Source of the DNA: Desulfuromonas soudanensis
GTDB lineage: Bacteria; Desulfobacterota; Desulfuromonadia; Desulfuromonadales; WTL
Reading direction: 5' to 3'
NCBI RefSeq assembly: GCF_001278055.1
Contig: NZ_CP010802.1
Location: 496,001-560,000 of the forward strand
Length of the DNA: 64,000 bases
The notes beneath the pieces are model-generated. The model saw only the letters and a list, made by a program, of their open reading frames with translations. It ran no database searches and was not told the origin of the DNA. The position numbers and the translations under genes are program-made. Below, piece after piece: positions 41,727 to 50,858 of the stretch; position 1 is the stretch's first letter; every line of letters begins with the position of its first letter.

Positions 41727-44532
41727 GTTTAAATTTTTCGAGGCGGTGCATTGGGATTTTTGGGAACGGATTGCGCTGCCCTTTGACGGTCAGCTGCTCA
41801 CGGTTGTCGGGCCGAACGGGTCAGGCAAAACCACCATGCTCGATGGTCTCAGAACCCTGCTAGGAATCGACTGTTCTTCGGATCGGGACTATCGACGCTA
41901 TGTGCGCCGGAGTAACAAGCCTGTCGCCTGGCTGCGGGCGGTGGTAAGCAACAACAAGACAGCTCGAGGACTCCACTCCTTCCATCCCTGTTACACCCCC
42001 GTGGTCACTCTGGTCTGCCGGGTGAAACGTAAGGGCGGGGATTGGAGCCGTGAGTATGCAGTCCTGCCCGGAGATGTCCAGATCGAGGAAGTCGAAGCCA
42101 AAGCCGGCAAGAGTTGGTATGGCCAGAAGGACTATCGAAGCCTATTGGAGCGAGCGGGACTGGGGCGGGCCATCCGCAAGGTGCTGACCCTGGAGCAGGG
42201 AGCGACGGACAAGCTCTGTACAATGAAATCAAGGGAACTCTTGACACTGGTTTTCGAAGCGCATGGGGATCAAGAGATCCTCGACAAGTACCAGGAAGCC
42301 AAAAATGAGCAGATGACCATCCAGAAGGAGATTGAAGGCCTGAAACAGGATCTGGCAAGGTTGGAGCTGGACGTTGACCGCAACAAAAACAAAGTTGAGT
42401 CCTACAATGACTGGAAACGCCGCAAAGAGCAGCTGGAGCGGTTGATTTTTGACGATATTCCCAGGCTTGAGCTCCTTGAGCAAACGGAGCATGCACGAGC
42501 CGGGAGACTCCAGCTGAAAAGTCTCCGCCGTGAGCTCACGAAGACCTTAAAAGATCTAGAAGAACGGCAGACGCATCAGCAAAGCATCGACCGGCAGCTG
42601 CAAGACACCACGGACGAATTGACCTATTGGGATGCCGAAGAAAAACAGCGTAGGGAGGCCCGAAAAGATGCATTGAGTGCGGTCAAAGAGCTGGAGAAAA
42701 TTCTTGCAGAAAAGACCCGATTGGAAGCTGTTCAAAGGCAGCAAGCCCAAGGGTTTGATCCGGACAAAGTGACGGCAGATAAGAATGGCTTTGAGCAGCA
42801 TCAAGCAGACACCATCAACAAGATCAAACTGCTGGAAAAGGATGTCAAAGACGCGCTCGGTCGCTTAACGGCTCTTCGGGCAACTCACACTAAAGAACTG
42901 CCGCCGTCGGCGAAGCGCATCCGGGAAGGGCTGGCCGTCAAAGACATCCCTCATCAGTTTCTGTCCGAGGTGGTTGAGATTGTCTTGCCGGAATGGCAGC
43001 CAGTCATTGAAGGGCTGATTAGCAGTGAGGCGTTCACTGTCCTGCTGGATCGTCAGCAGGATAAGACCGCTGCGTGGTCCCTTGGTGAAGAGCAGAAGTA
43101 TCGTGGTCTGGTGACTACGGATCGGATGAAGCGTCCCACGCCACGGCCCGGGTCGTTGTTGGAGGCTGTTGAGTTTCATGCCTCGGTCCCCTCCTGGATC
43201 ATTTCACGCCTGGATCAGACCCTTCGTGTCGAGGATGCCCAGGCGGGGGCCGCTTTCACCACTAGCCAGAACTGGGTCTCCCGCAAAGGTTACTATAGAG
43301 ATGCTCGCGGGGGGCGCTACATCGCGGTTGATGCGAAAAGGGATTACCTCTTTGGCAAGGCTGCTGTGCTGGCCGAGATCGAGGATCTTGACGAGAGCGT
43401 CCAAAAGTTTCAAGAGGATCTCCACAAGCTGGAAAATCTCAAGTCGGAGCTGAACGGGAAGATTACCGATTGCACATTGCTGTTGGAGGGATGGGATGCC
43501 GATGCCAACCTGAAGGCGCGGATGGCTGAATTCGTTCAGGCCACCAACGATTTTCCTAACAAGGAAACTGTTTTGAAGGAAGCAGAGGAGAGGCTGCAGG
43601 AAGCGGTCGAAGCGGAGAAAAAGGCTAAAAAAGAGAATGACACTTTTAGGGAGGCCTCTGGTAAAGTTGGAAACCAAATCCAAACAATGGAGAAGCTGGC
43701 CAAGGAAACTAAAGACAAGATTGCGGCCAGGCGGAAGGATATTGTCACTTTAATTTCGCAGTACCGGCAAAACCGGAAGAAATTTGCTCTCTACCAGCGC
43801 ACCCCCGCCCTTCTGCAATCTATCCAGGTCGAGTACAAGTCCTTGGCCGGCGCCAATGCTAAAAGTAAATCCCTCCAGGAAGACCTTGATAACCGAGAGT
43901 GGGAGAAGGATCCCCAGGTCCTCATCATCTCCCAGAAGCTCAACAGTGACTATGAGACGAAAAGGGCGATTATCGATCAACGACGAGAGCACCACGTGCG
44001 GGCCTTGACCTTGACGGAACAAGCGCGAGGTCAATACATCAATGTGCTCTACGCCACCCTGCGCAGCTACATCAAAAGTGTTCGCGCCCTCGGGGAGATG
44101 GCTGGGGTCGAGATTATCGCCACCTTACCCAAACTGGAAAACGACGATCTGTGTCTTGCTCAAGCCGGGCTCGACGTCGAATTTCGTTTCGACCAGAAAG
44201 AAACGGACGAAACTTCCGGGGGCCAGAAGGTTATAAAGAGTCTGGTCCTTTTGGTCGGGCTGATGATGGACAAGGACGAGCAGTCCGGCGGGTTTGTGTT
44301 CATTGATGAGCCGTTTGCCCATCTTGATGTCCTCAATATCAACCTGGTCAGTAACTTCCTCCGGCGTAGCGGCGCCCAGTATGTTCTGACCACCCCCAAC
44401 ACTCACAACATTAACGTTTTTGAAGCATCAGATCTGACTTTTGTGACACGGAGCTGGAGGGCGCCGGCCAAGTGGGCGCCACCGGTAGCCTGGGCGCGTC
44501 GGCAGGAAGCTAGCGATGAGGTGGCTGTATGA
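41719..44532 (+). CDS. jetC: JetC-like (MukB/SMC-like) ATPase
   Basis: A 937-residue SMC-type ATPase. I start it at ATG 41719, preceded by GGAGGTGG; the frame is open further back but inside jetB. Walker A is GPNGSGKTT (Lys near residue 37). Two coiled-coil arms (about residues 215-405 and 555-700) flank a central hinge-like globule (about 420-555). The C-terminal head has signature SGGQK (Ser near 833) and Walker B GFVFIDEP (Asp 863, Glu 864) with D-loop HLD. It is predicted to extrude DNA loops and, with JetD, cleave small circular plasmids. It is shorter than typical JetC (about 1,100), so its arms are short. Confidence 0.88.
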   Translation: MFEFKFFEAVHWDFWERIALPFDGQLLTVVGPNGSGKTTMLDGLRTLLGIDCSSDRDYRRYVRRSNKPVAWLRAVVSNNKTARGLHSFHPCYTPVVTLVCRVKRKGGDWSREYAVLPGDVQIEEVEAKAGKSWYGQKDYRSLLERAGLGRAIRKVLTLEQGATDKLCTMKSRELLTLVFEAHGDQEILDKYQEAKNEQMTIQKEIEGLKQDLARLELDVDRNKNKVESYNDWKRRKEQLERLIFDDIPRLELLEQTEHARAGRLQLKSLRRELTKTLKDLEERQTHQQSIDRQLQDTTDELTYWDAEEKQRREARKDALSAVKELEKILAEKTRLEAVQRQQAQGFDPDKVTADKNGFEQHQADTINKIKLLEKDVKDALGRLTALRATHTKELPPSAKRIREGLAVKDIPHQFLSEVVEIVLPEWQPVIEGLISSEAFTVLLDRQQDKTAAWSLGEEQKYRGLVTTDRMKRPTPRPGSLLEAVEFHASVPSWIISRLDQTLRVEDAQAGAAFTTSQNWVSRKGYYRDARGGRYIAVDAKRDYLFGKAAVLAEIEDLDESVQKFQEDLHKLENLKSELNGKITDCTLLLEGWDADANLKARMAEFVQATNDFPNKETVLKEAEERLQEAVEAEKKAKKENDTFREASGKVGNQIQTMEKLAKETKDKIAARRKDIVTLISQYRQNRKKFALYQRTPALLQSIQVEYKSLAGANAKSKSLQEDLDNREWEKDPQVLIISQKLNSDYETKRAIIDQRREHHVRALTLTEQARGQYINVLYATLRSYIKSVRALGEMAGVEIIATLPKLENDDLCLAQAGLDVEFRFDQKETDETSGGQKVIKSLVLLVGLMMDKDEQSGGFVFIDEPFAHLDVLNINLVSNFLRRSGAQYVLTTPNTHNINVFEASDLTFVTRSWRAPAKWAPPVAWARRQEASDEVAV

Positions 44533-45743
44533 GTGAGGTCTGGTCTACTCCCGATCTCCAGGGAATCAAGACCCTGAATATTGATGTCGGAGCCAAGCGG
44601 ACCCTGCGTGGAAAACGGCGCAGGCGGTCGGTCAGTGAGACCCCTGGCAGTCTTGCTATGCTTGCAGAAGAGCAGAAGGGGGTCATCCGCGCCTGGATCA
44701 AAGGTTCTTCTTCCCGTCGAAAATGGAATAATCTCCTTGCCACCAGCGGCTTTGCCAATATCCTCCTTGCTGAGGAATTGCTCAGGACTTTGCTTGAAGC
44801 TAGTTGGATAGAGGTTGAGGAACACAGGACTCAGCGTGGATGGGAAACGGTGTGGGTTGATTTTCTCGCCTATGAGGATCTTCGGGAACATTTAGGGCTC
44901 AGTAACCGGGACAAGGAGAAGGCACAGGCCGATAATCTGGGGGGAGATTTTGCGACGGACGATTTGCGAGTCTCGGCGGCACAATTGGACGCCCTTTCAG
45001 CTGCCACCAAAATCAAGCGCCATGAGCTTTTGAGCAGTTTAGATGGTTGGATACAGGAAGGTATTCAGGGAACGCGGCGGGATTTTTCCCTGTTTGCTCG
45101 CGGGCGCACAAAAGACATTACCAGTACGGAGTGGGATTGGTTGGAATCCCAATTGGACTTAGCATCGTTCGGTATTGTTACGCACACGCCCTTGGTTCGC
45201 ATCAAGATTCCGGGTGCTTTAGTTTTTCCGGAAGGACAGGTAGATTTTCGGCTGCTGCCAAGTTTTGTGGCTCTCACTGAGGGACAGATCCTTAGGGCGA
45301 CCGGATTTCAGGGAGAACTCTCCTGCTGGAAAGTGGTCGAGAACCTGACCAGCTTTGAGCGGGTTGTAGGTTCTTCTGGAGAAAAAGAAGGGGTGATTTG
45401 GGTGCCTGGGTTCGCACCTTCCTGGTGGGTACGATCCGTTACTCATCTTTTGGCTATGGCAAGGGCGCCAGGAATGATTTCCTGTGATCCTGATCCTGCG
45501 GGGCTTTTGATCGCTTCGCAAGTCGGTGAAGTCTGGAAACAGCAAAAAGTTGCATGGGAACCTTGGTTTATGAACCCAAAGGATTTCGAAGGAAAAGGCA
45601 TCCTGATTTCGATGACTGATCCTGACCTCGGGTTACTCAAGACTTTCAACGCACGAGGATGCAATCATCCTGGACTAGTAGAGTTAGCCAGATGGCTAGA
45701 AAAACATAATAAAAAGCTGGAACAAGAATCCTTTGTTCAATAA
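44529..45743 (+). CDS. jetD: JetD-like (TopoVI-A/Toprim) nuclease subunit
   Basis: A 404-residue protein, start overlapping jetC by 4 bases. The C-terminal third has Toprim features as in JetD and topoisomerase VI-A: the metal-binding Glu in WKVVENLTSF (E271), a following Gly-rich strand (WVPGFAP) and the DxD pair in SCDPDPAGL (D320, D322). The N-terminal half is helical with a winged-helix feel, like the JetD arm/CAP region. JetD is the endonuclease of Wadjet. All expected acidic residues are present, so it appears active. It ends the operon. Confidence 0.8.
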   Translation: MSEVWSTPDLQGIKTLNIDVGAKRTLRGKRRRRSVSETPGSLAMLAEEQKGVIRAWIKGSSSRRKWNNLLATSGFANILLAEELLRTLLEASWIEVEEHRTQRGWETVWVDFLAYEDLREHLGLSNRDKEKAQADNLGGDFATDDLRVSAAQLDALSAATKIKRHELLSSLDGWIQEGIQGTRRDFSLFARGRTKDITSTEWDWLESQLDLASFGIVTHTPLVRIKIPGALVFPEGQVDFRLLPSFVALTEGQILRATGFQGELSCWKVVENLTSFERVVGSSGEKEGVIWVPGFAPSWWVRSVTHLLAMARAPGMISCDPDPAGLLIASQVGEVWKQQKVAWEPWFMNPKDFEGKGILISMTDPDLGLLKTFNARGCNHPGLVELARWLEKHNKKLEQESFVQ

Positions 45744-45946
45744 GTTATTCAGAGGGAAATACTGGAGTATCGGGTCTGAGGGACGGTTGAGGCCGAGAAG
45801 GTGTGCACCTGGAGCCAGCGCCGAGATTCCAATTGCCGTAAGTAATCTCGCACCTGAACTGGAGACGGACCGGAGCCCACAACGAAAAAGCCCCACTTTC
45901 CTCTTGGAGAGTGGGGCTAATTTCTTGAATTCTTACGATAAAGAAA
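45744..45946. other. Gap between jetD and tRNA-Pro
   Basis: About 200 bases with no gene. It holds the minus-strand terminator for tRNA-Pro and otherwise unremarkable sequence. Confidence 0.5.
45885..45918 (-). terminator. Terminator for tRNA-Pro, supplied by the island
   Basis: Stem AGCCCCACT / AGTGGGGCT (45889-45918). Read on the minus strand it is followed by TTTTTCGTT, 29 bases past the tRNA 3' end. It replaces the original terminator now stranded at 37690-37727. Confidence 0.82.
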
Positions 45947-46003
45947 TGGTCGGGGTGAGAGGATTTGAACCTCCGACCCCCTACTCCCGAAGCAGGTGCG
46001 CTA
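45944..46003 (-). repeat. Island boundary (att) within the intact tRNA-Pro
   Basis: The right copy of the 60-bp repeat, identical to 37783-37842. Here it continues into the full tRNA. Confidence 0.93.
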
Positions 46004-46023
46004 CCAGGCTGCGCTACACCCCG
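45947..46023 (-). tRNA. tRNA-Pro (CGG anticodon)
   Basis: Read on the minus strand: acceptor CGGGGTG pairing with CACCCCG, D-arm GCGC...GCGC, anticodon stem CCTGC/GTAGG with loop TTCGGGA (anticodon CGG), variable GGGTC, T-arm GGAGG-TTCAAAT-CCTCT, discriminator A and encoded CCA. All arms pair. It serves as the integration site of the neighbouring island, which restored its 3' end. Confidence 0.97.
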
Positions 46024-46187
46024 ACATGTTCTCTTTATCAGGTTGAACAGGTCGAAACTTTTAGCATGATCGGAAGGGAATTGCAAGAGACTTTTCCACC
46101 TGAAGCACGGGGAGGTGGCCCTTTTTCCGTCGCAGGGTAAGCTATATCAGGGGGTCGGATGACCGTTCCTTTTGTCGAGGGGGGAGA

Positions 46188-48833
46188 ATGGACGTCTATC
46201 GCAGGGAAGCAGAGGATGTTCTGGACGAACTGAAGAGCGGACCGAAGGGGCTCGATCCGCAGGAGGCCCGGGCACGCCTCGAGATCCACGGCTTCAATGA
46301 GCTGGAAACCAGAACCTCCATCAAGCCCCTGGTCATTTTCATCAACCAGTTCAAGAGCTTCATCATCTATATCCTCCTCTTCGCCGTCGCTTTTTCTCTC
46401 CTCATCGGCGAATGGGTCGACTCGATCATCATCACCGTGATCCTTATCGCCAACGCCGTCATCGGCTTCTTCCAGGAGCTCAGCGCCCATCGCTCCCTGG
46501 AGGCGTTGAAGAGAATCAGCACGGTGCATGCCAGGGTGCTGCGCGGCGGCAAGGCGCGGACCGTGGAGGCCCGGGAGCTCGTCCCCGGCGACGTGATCCA
46601 GCTCGAGGCGGGGGACAAGGTGCCGGCCGATGCCCGTCTCCTTGACGCGGTGCGACTCAAGGTGGAGGAGTCGGCCCTGACCGGCGAAAGCGTGCCGGTG
46701 GAGAAGAACGCGGCCGCTCTCTCCGCCGAAGCACCCCTCGGCGACCGCCGCAACATGCTCTTTTCCGCCACCTCGGTGACCACGGGGAACGGCCGGGCGG
46801 TGGTGGTGGCCATCGGGATGAAGACCGAGCTCGGCCGGATCACCACCCTGATCAAGGAGGCCGGGGAGGAGCTGACGCCGCTGCAGCGGCGCCTCGATGC
46901 CTTCGGCAAAAAGCTCGGATATGTCATCCTCGCGATCTGCGTTCTGGTCTTCGCCCTCTTCTTCGGTCGGGCCTATGTCGCCGGCGCCCTGTCCGTGGAG
47001 ACCTTCGTCGCCCTGGCTTTTATCGCCATCAGCCTGGCGGTCGCCGCCGTCCCGACGGCGCTGCCGGCGGTGGTGACCATCGCCCTGAGCATCGGCGTCA
47101 GACGCCTGCTGGAAAAAAAGGCCCTGGTGCGCAACCTCTCCGCCGTGGAGACGTTGGGGAGCTGCGACGTCATCTGTACCGACAAGACCGGGACGTTGAC
47201 GGCCAACCAGATGACGGTGCGCCACGGCTGGACCCTCGACGGCGAGGTGACTCTCGAGGGGTCGGGGTACGCTCCGGAGGGGGAGATCTCCGGAACCGTT
47301 GTCCCCGACCTCTTCCGCTGCGGCTTATTGTGCAACAACGCCTCCCTCTACGAGGAGGACGGCCGTTGGCAGACGAGCGGCGACCCGACGGAGGCGGCTC
47401 TTCTGACCAGCGCCCTCAAGGCCGGGGTCAAGGGGGACGGCGAACGGCGGGACGAAATCCCCTTCGACTCGCAGCGCAAGCTGATGAGCGTTCTCGTCGA
47501 GGACGAAGGGGGGAGGGTGATCTTCAGCAAGGGGGCGCTCGGAGCGGTCCTTGACTGTTGCAGCCGGGCCCTCATCGGCGGGGAGGAGGTGCCGCTGACC
47601 GACGGGCACCGAGAGGAGATCGAGGCGGTCAACAGCCGTTATGCCGCATCGGCCATGCGGGTTCTTGCCTTTGCCCAGCGCCGCCGTGACGGAGGGGACT
47701 CCCTGGCCGAGGAGGAGATGACCTTCGTCGGCCTGCAGGCGATGATCGATCCGCCCCGTCCCGACGTCGTGGAATCGATCCGCAGGACGAGAGTGGCGGG
47801 GATCCGGGTGATCATGATCACCGGCGACTACGGAGAGACCGCCATGGCCATCGGCCGTGAGATCGGCATCGAGGGGGAGGGGATCAGCGGCGAGGAGCTC
47901 AACCGGCTCGACGATGCGGCGCTGGAGAAGGCGTTGCGGCGCGGGGCGGGAATCTTCTCGAGGATCGCTCCGGAGGAGAAGCTGCGCATCGTCGCCGCCC
48001 TGCAGGCCATGGGGCATACGGTGGCCATGACCGGCGACGGGGTCAACGACGCTCCGGCGCTCAAGAAGGCCAACATCGGTGTGGCGGTGGGGAGCGGCAC
48101 CGAGGTGGCCAAGGAGGCCGCCGATTTCGTCCTCCTCGACGACAGCTTCACCCACATCGTCAATGCCGTGGAGGAGGGGCGCGGCATCTACGACAACATC
48201 CAGAAATCGATCATGCTCCTCCTTTCGGGGAACCTCGGCGAGGTCCTCATCATCTTTTTCGCCGCCCTCCTCGGCATGAACCTCCCCCTGACGGCCATCC
48301 TCCTGTTGTGGATCAACATGGTCACCGACGGGGCGCCGGCCCTTGCCTACAGCGTCGACCCCTACGGTCGCGACATCATGCGCAAAAAGCCCAAGTCCCG
48401 GGAGGAAGGGCTTCTCCCCCCGCCTCAGCTGACCCTCCTTGTCGTCCTCGGCTCCCTGGGAACCGCCGTCGCCCTGACCCTCTTCCACCGCTTCGGCGGC
48501 GCCTCCTCCGATCCGCAGCAGCTGATCCTCGGCCAGACGATGGTCTTCAATTTCGTCGTCCTCTACGAGGTCATCCTCATCTTCGTCATCCGCAGCAGCT
48601 ACCGGGTCCCCCTCTTCAGCAACGGCTGGGTCTGGGGGGCGGCGCTCCTCTCCCTGGTGCTGCAGGGGGTGCTGATGTACACCCCTTTCTCCGCTGTCTT
48701 CAAAATTGCCTCCCTCAAGCTCCCCGAGCTCGGGGTGCTTCTCGGCGCCGGGACTCTTTTCCTTCTGGCCGCCCTGGTCTACCTGCGCCTGACGGATAAA
48801 AAAAGAGCGCCCCGTCCCGAGGGTGCGGGATAG
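46188..48833 (+). CDS. P-type cation-transporting ATPase (P2-like) with atypical M4
   Basis: An 881-residue P-type ATPase with the full catalytic set: TGES in the actuator domain, phosphorylation motif DKTGTLT, KGA in the nucleotide-binding domain, TGDGVNDAPALK hinge. M5/M6 resemble calcium pumps (SGNLGEV and LLWINMVTDG, the Asn/Glu and Asn/Asp ligand positions). M4, however, reads AVAAVPTALPAVV where SERCA and PMR1 have PEGLP, so the key M4 glutamate is Thr. Substrate therefore cannot be inferred as Ca2+; divalent or monovalent cations remain possible. ATG follows GGGGGGAGA. It is divergent from tRNA-Pro and has a terminator overlapping its 3' end. Confidence 0.9.
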   Translation: MDVYRREAEDVLDELKSGPKGLDPQEARARLEIHGFNELETRTSIKPLVIFINQFKSFIIYILLFAVAFSLLIGEWVDSIIITVILIANAVIGFFQELSAHRSLEALKRISTVHARVLRGGKARTVEARELVPGDVIQLEAGDKVPADARLLDAVRLKVEESALTGESVPVEKNAAALSAEAPLGDRRNMLFSATSVTTGNGRAVVVAIGMKTELGRITTLIKEAGEELTPLQRRLDAFGKKLGYVILAICVLVFALFFGRAYVAGALSVETFVALAFIAISLAVAAVPTALPAVVTIALSIGVRRLLEKKALVRNLSAVETLGSCDVICTDKTGTLTANQMTVRHGWTLDGEVTLEGSGYAPEGEISGTVVPDLFRCGLLCNNASLYEEDGRWQTSGDPTEAALLTSALKAGVKGDGERRDEIPFDSQRKLMSVLVEDEGGRVIFSKGALGAVLDCCSRALIGGEEVPLTDGHREEIEAVNSRYAASAMRVLAFAQRRRDGGDSLAEEEMTFVGLQAMIDPPRPDVVESIRRTRVAGIRVIMITGDYGETAMAIGREIGIEGEGISGEELNRLDDAALEKALRRGAGIFSRIAPEEKLRIVAALQAMGHTVAMTGDGVNDAPALKKANIGVAVGSGTEVAKEAADFVLLDDSFTHIVNAVEEGRGIYDNIQKSIMLLLSGNLGEVLIIFFAALLGMNLPLTAILLLWINMVTDGAPALAYSVDPYGRDIMRKKPKSREEGLLPPPQLTLLVVLGSLGTAVALTLFHRFGGASSDPQQLILGQTMVFNFVVLYEVILIFVIRSSYRVPLFSNGWVWGAALLSLVLQGVLMYTPFSAVFKIASLKLPELGVLLGAGTLFLLAALVYLRLTDKKRAPRPEGAG

Positions 48834-48849
48834 GGCGCTTCTGTTTTTC
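48806..48849. terminator. Bidirectional terminator overlapping the ATPase stop
   Basis: Stem AGCGCCC...GGGCGCT with inner TCCC/GGGA, an A-run on the left (T-run for the minus strand) and TTTTT on the right. It lies between the convergent ATPase and secretin genes. Confidence 0.85.
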
Positions 48850-48871
48850 TCTGTTTTGCCGGCTGGAAAAA

Positions 48872-50476
48872 TCAGTTCCTGGCCGCCGCATCTTCAAGCC
48901 GGCGGCTTTCGGCGTAGTTGCTGATGCCGTTCCACCCCCAGACCCGCCCTTCGTGTTCGCGGCGGATCATGTCGATACTCTCGTCGGTGAGGATGTAGGG
49001 GGTGAGGAAGATCACCAGCTCGGTCTTCTTGTGCAGCTGGGTGTAGTGGGAGAAGAGATATCCGAGATAGGGGATGTCGCCGAGGAGGGGGACCCCCCGC
49101 TTGACCGTATTGACGCGGTCGGAGATCAGGCCGCCGATGACCACGGTCTGTCCGCTCTTGACGGCGACCATGGTGTCGACCTCCCGGACGGTGATGACCG
49201 GCTTGCTGCTGTTAGTATTGCCTGGTGAGTCGGAATCTCTTAGCTTTTCGGTGATGCTCGGGTGGACCTGCATGGTGATTCTTCCCCCCTCGGCGATGTT
49301 CGGGGTGACGTCGAGGAAGAGGCCGACCTCGTCGATCTGCGGCGTTGTGGTGGTCTGCAGGGTGTCACCGGTGGAATTGAAGATGGTGCTGGTGATCCAG
49401 GTGACTTCCTTGGTGGTGAGCTTGATCACCGCCTTCTGGTTGTTCAAGGTCGAGATCTTTGGGCTGGACAGCATGTTGACGTTTCCCTGCTCCTGAAAGG
49501 TGTCGAGGAGGAAGGTGAAGTCGCCTGGTGAGGCAAAGTTGAGCGTGAAAGCGCTGTTCGGGGTGGTCGGCGTTATAAGCTGGGCGACGGAAAACTTCTC
49601 GGCCTTGTCGAGGACGGCACTCCAGTCGATGCCGAGGGAGAACTCGTCGTTGAGTTCGACTTCGACGATGTGGGCCTGGATCAGGACCTGGCGCTTGATC
49701 TCGTTTTCGATGCTGTCTAGATAGAGGCTGACCTGTTCCATGGTTCGGGGATAGGCGGTGACGTAGAGAACGCCGGCGAGCTGGTTGACGACGAGGCGGT
49801 TCCCCGAGTCGCCGCCGTCCTTCTTCCCTTCGCCGTAGAGGATCGATTGCAGCCCCCTGACGGTTTCCGTCCAGAAATCGGTGCTCCCCGTCGTGGTGAC
49901 GCTGACGTTCCCCTGGGAGCCGCTGGAAGAATTGCTGTCTCCGCGGCTGTCAGAGGCGGATCCTGACGAAGATCGGGAGCTTCCGCCGCTCGAAGAGATC
50001 GAGGCGTTGGTGACGCTGCTCGAGGTCCGCTTGTCCATGAGATAGTTGATGACGAAGGCGCGGGTCAGAAGCTTCGGCTTCCCGACGACGATGATCCCGT
50101 CCTCGACAATCGCCGTGTATCCCAGCGGGCGCAGCATGATGTGCAGGATGTCGCCGAGGGGCCTGTTCCTGACGTTGACGGTGACCTTGCCGGTGGCCCC
50201 CTTCTGGGCCACGATGGGGACCGGGCTGCTTTTGGAGAGGACGGCCAGGGCCACGGCGAGCTCGGTATCCTTCACCGCCAGGGAGTAGGTTCCGCCGTTG
50301 AGCCGAAGGTAGGCGTTTTCGCTCTCGACGACCGGCCCCGCGAAGGGAACCTCGGGCTGGGGGGCGGCGTAGCCCGGGGCGGCCAGGGTGTCGGTCACCT
50401 TCGGCAGCGGCGGGATCGAACAGCCGGTCAGCCCGAGCAGCAAAATGGAGATGATCATGGAAGAGAAGTGTCTCAT
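48872..50476 (-). CDS. Secretin (GspD/PilQ/MshL family)
   Basis: A 534-residue outer-membrane secretin lipoprotein. I prefer the ATG at 50476 (signal peptide, lipobox LTGC near residue 19, RBS AGGTAGGG); an ATG at 50500 overlaps the previous gene. An N-terminal domain with STN-like VTVNVRNRPLGDILHIMLRPLGY is followed by a Ser/Gly-rich linker (about residues 160-200). The secretin core has VEVELNDEFSLGIDW, TPQIDEVGLFLDVTPNI and the closing VVIGGLISD ... GVPLLGDIPYLGYLF. It forms the outer-membrane pore of the seven-gene system encoded upstream on this strand. Most like MshL by architecture. Confidence 0.92.
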   Translation of the reverse strand: MRHFSSMIISILLLGLTGCSIPPLPKVTDTLAAPGYAAPQPEVPFAGPVVESENAYLRLNGGTYSLAVKDTELAVALAVLSKSSPVPIVAQKGATGKVTVNVRNRPLGDILHIMLRPLGYTAIVEDGIIVVGKPKLLTRAFVINYLMDKRTSSSVTNASISSSGGSSRSSSGSASDSRGDSNSSSGSQGNVSVTTTGSTDFWTETVRGLQSILYGEGKKDGGDSGNRLVVNQLAGVLYVTAYPRTMEQVSLYLDSIENEIKRQVLIQAHIVEVELNDEFSLGIDWSAVLDKAEKFSVAQLITPTTPNSAFTLNFASPGDFTFLLDTFQEQGNVNMLSSPKISTLNNQKAVIKLTTKEVTWITSTIFNSTGDTLQTTTTPQIDEVGLFLDVTPNIAEGGRITMQVHPSITEKLRDSDSPGNTNSSKPVITVREVDTMVAVKSGQTVVIGGLISDRVNTVKRGVPLLGDIPYLGYLFSHYTQLHKKTELVIFLTPYILTDESIDMIRREHEGRVWGWNGISNYAESRRLEDAAARN

Positions 50477-50492
50477 CGGTGTCCCTACCTTT

Positions 50493-50858
50493 TCAGTCAT
50501 GGAATAGATCGATTCGTCTCGGGCCGGAAGCGTCTTCGACCAGGATGGAATAGGGTGTGATTCTCCGGATCAGGATGCCGTCGACCCGATCCCCTTCGCT
50601 GACGACCTGACCGTTGAAGAGGGCCCGGATGCTCCCCTCGCCGGTCATGATCCCTTCGAGTCCTTCCTGTTTTCCAGGCCCCTTTTCGGGCACCTTGACC
50701 CTGTCCCTTGTCGTCTGGGAGAGGGGGACATAGTGGAAGGGGTCCCGCCGCCACTGGGGCCCAGCCTTCTCCGTCTCCCCGGCTGCGGCCGGTAGGGGGA
50801 GGAGAAGGGCGAGGAGGGGGAGAAGCGTTCCGATTGTAAACAATGTCCTAGAGCGCAT
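50493..50858 (-). CDS. PilP/MshK/GspC-like periplasmic protein
   Basis: A 121-residue exported protein with signal peptide (residues 1-25, ending AAAG). The mature part has RRDPFHYVPL, a typical start of PilP/MshK-like linkers, and a C-terminal beta domain (IRALFNGQVVSEGDRVDGILIRRITPYSILVEDASG) of the GspC-HR/PilP fold, which contacts the secretin. The operon position just before the secretin fits this. It overlaps the upstream pilO-like gene by 11 bases. Confidence 0.78.
   Translation of the reverse strand: MRSRTLFTIGTLLPLLALLLPLPAAAGETEKAGPQWRRDPFHYVPLSQTTRDRVKVPEKGPGKQEGLEGIMTGEGSIRALFNGQVVSEGDRVDGILIRRITPYSILVEDASGPRRIDLFHD

Larger units (their letters stand above)
37843..46003. mobile_element. 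8.2-kb genomic island in tRNA-Pro carrying a Wadjet-like system
   Basis: The segment is bounded by exact 60-bp repeats of tRNA-Pro, one part of the intact gene at the right end and one a fragment at the left. It contains a divergent 168-residue gene, a WYL regulator and jetABCD-like genes. Base composition is visibly less GC-rich than the flanks, particularly 37850-38900. No integrase, transposase or relaxase is seen, so it is either a decayed integrative element or one mobilised in trans. Confidence 0.85.

Noticed and set aside
45745-46086. Open frames across tRNA-Pro on the minus strand
   Set aside because: They translate the tRNA itself and its flank; a familiar artefact.
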